A stretch of DNA of 5,207 nt from Halobacteroidaceae bacterium (GTDB lineage Bacteria > Bacillota > Halanaerobiia > B1SED10-174): the NCBI GenBank assembly GCA_003550445.1, contig PUKG01000148.1, positions 1-5,207 on the forward strand. Direction: 5' to 3'. Under the pieces are notes generated by a model. The model did not search any database. It worked only from the letters and a program-made list of their open reading frames with translations, and was not told the DNA's origin. Numbering within the stretch: the stretch's first letter is position 1; each line of letters begins with the position of its first letter. Both the position numbers and the translations under genes were made by a program. Below, one piece after another: positions 4,142 to 5,207 of this stretch.

Positions 4142-5207
4142 ATTTGTTTTTCACAATTTTTCTGGTTCTTTCAATTATTTCCTGTGGATCTACCGTTAAT
4201 CTGGCAACTCCAGTTTCCATGGCAGCTTTGGCAACCGCACCAGCCACTGCAGGTGCTACTCTCTCATCAAAGGGTTCGGGGATAATCCGATCAACCCGGA
4301 GTTCGTTGCTTACCAGATCAGCTATGGCCTCAGCAGCTGCAACTTTCATTTCTTCATTTATATCGCTGGCTCTAACATCTAAAGCACCCCTTAACACCCC
4401 TGGAAAGGCAAGGACATTATTAATCTGGTTTGGATAGTCACTGCGCCCGGTTCCGACAATTTTTGCCCCTGCTTCTTTTGCCTTTTCCGGCATAATCTCT
4501 GGAATGGGGTTGGCCAGAGCAAAAATTAGAGGTTCTGAATTCATTGACCTTACCATTTCTTCTGTCACCACATCTCCAATTGAGAGACCAATAAAAATAT
4601 CCGTCCCAACCATGGCCTTTTTGAGATCACCTTTAATGTTATCTGGATTTGTTATTTGAGCCAGTTCTTCTTTTTCTTTGTTCATCCGGTCAGTTCTTCC
4701 ACGGTATATTGTTCCTCTACTATCACAGATAATGGAGTTTTTGGCCCCGGCATTAATCAAAAGTTTTAAAGTTGCAACAGCAGATGCTCCTGCCCCGTTA
4801 ACAACAATTTTTACATCTTCAAGTTTTTTCCCTGTTAGTTTTAGAGCATTGATGATACCCGCCAGGGTAACAATTGCGGTTCCGTGTTGGTCATCGTGGA
4901 AAATTGCCATTCCGGTCTCTTCTTTTAACCTTCTCTCAATTTCAAAGCATTCTGGGGCGGCAATATCTTCAAGATTAATCCCGGAAAAGGTAGGTTCAAG
5001 TAATTTAACAAAATTTACAACCTCATCAATATCCTTTGTGCCAATGCACAGGGGAAAAGCATCGATTCCTGCAAAATCCTTAAACAGGACACATTTCCCT
5101 TCCATTACAGGAAGAGCAGCTTTTGGCCCTATGTCCCCAAGCCCCAGGACAGCTGTCCCGGTAGAAACAACCGCTACCAGGTTACCCCTGGCGGTATATT
5201 CATTAAC
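4140..5207 (-). CDS. NAD(P)-dependent malic enzyme, 5' end outside the window (partial)
   Basis: The frame is open to the right edge and gives 355 residues, so roughly the first 50-60 of a short-form bacterial malic enzyme (about 400 residues) are missing. The ATG at 5105 is internal: the codons before it read VNEYTARGNLVAVVSTGTAV then LGLGDIGPKAALPVMEGK, a core malic enzyme motif. The enzyme decarboxylates L-malate to pyruvate and CO2 while reducing NAD(P), using Mg or Mn, in the cytoplasm. Fragment numbering shows the catalytic KCVLFKDFAGIDAFPL (38-53), metal-site NLEDIAAPECFEIERRL (78-94) and FHDDQHGTAIV (103-113), a Rossmann GAGASAVA near 138, ALANPIPE and GTGRSDYPNQINNVLAFPG. NAD versus NADP preference cannot be decided confidently. 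A terminator starts within its stop codon, before the serine dehydratase operon in the same direction. Confidence 0.97.
   Translation of the reverse strand, partial: VNEYTARGNLVAVVSTGTAVLGLGDIGPKAALPVMEGKCVLFKDFAGIDAFPLCIGTKDIDEVVNFVKLLEPTFSGINLEDIAAPECFEIERRLKEETGMAIFHDDQHGTAIVTLAGIINALKLTGKKLEDVKIVVNGAGASAVATLKLLINAGAKNSIICDSRGTIYRGRTDRMNKEKEELAQITNPDNIKGDLKKAMVGTDIFIGLSIGDVVTEEMVRSMNSEPLIFALANPIPEIMPEKAKEAGAKIVGTGRSDYPNQINNVLAFPGVLRGALDVRASDINEEMKVAAAEAIADLVSNELRVDRIIPEPFDERVAPAVAGAVAKAAMETGVARLTVDPQEIIERTRKIVKNK

Noticed and set aside
3982..4437. Plus-strand open frames of about 100-150 codons across the malic enzyme and small-gene region
   Set aside because: They are antisense to genes with clear family motifs or ribosome binding sites, have no ribosome binding site of their own and show low-complexity composition typical of shadow frames.

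Overview
This window looks like chromosomal DNA from a Gram-positive anaerobe of the Bacillota, most likely Clostridia-like. The evidence is a moderately AT-rich base composition, strong AGGAGG-type ribosome binding sites before nearly every gene, a two-subunit (alpha/beta) iron-sulfur L-serine dehydratase, a secreted 'copper amine oxidase N-terminal-like' domain protein, and a sigma-28 (SigD/FliA)-type promoter. The genus cannot be told from the sequence alone.

Layout. Positions 1-77 (minus) are the first 25 codons of a probable membrane permease that runs off the left edge, with its own ribosome binding site and a promoter directly after the upstream gene's terminator. Positions 173-661 (minus) encode a small exported protein with a copper-amine-oxidase-N-like domain, ending in a strong rho-independent terminator (139-166). 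Positions 662-1014 are a divergent control region: a minus-strand sigma-A-type promoter with a long structured leader, and a plus-strand sigma-28-type promoter. Positions 1015-2181 (plus) encode a response regulator joining a receiver domain to an HDOD output domain. Its stop codon directly abuts the stop codon of a converging minus-strand cluster.

That cluster, read right to left, is: malic enzyme (5207-4140, 5' end outside the window), a terminator hairpin overlapping its stop codon, a 123-residue Cys/His-rich protein of unknown function (4095-3724), the L-serine dehydratase beta subunit (3721-3056) and the alpha subunit (3051-2182). The last three genes are 2 and 4 bases apart and have ribosome binding sites buried in the preceding gene, so they are almost certainly one translationally coupled operon. 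Malic enzyme makes pyruvate from malate and serine dehydratase makes pyruvate from serine, so the cluster looks like a catabolic, pyruvate-feeding unit.

Most of the window is ordinary metabolism and signalling. No defence island, mobile element, CRISPR array, tRNA or rRNA was seen. The parts most worth a second look are the sigma-28 promoter linking the REC-HDOD regulator to the motility regulon, the unknown Cys/His protein inside the serine dehydratase operon, the terminator between malic enzyme and that operon, and the structured leader of the exported protein.
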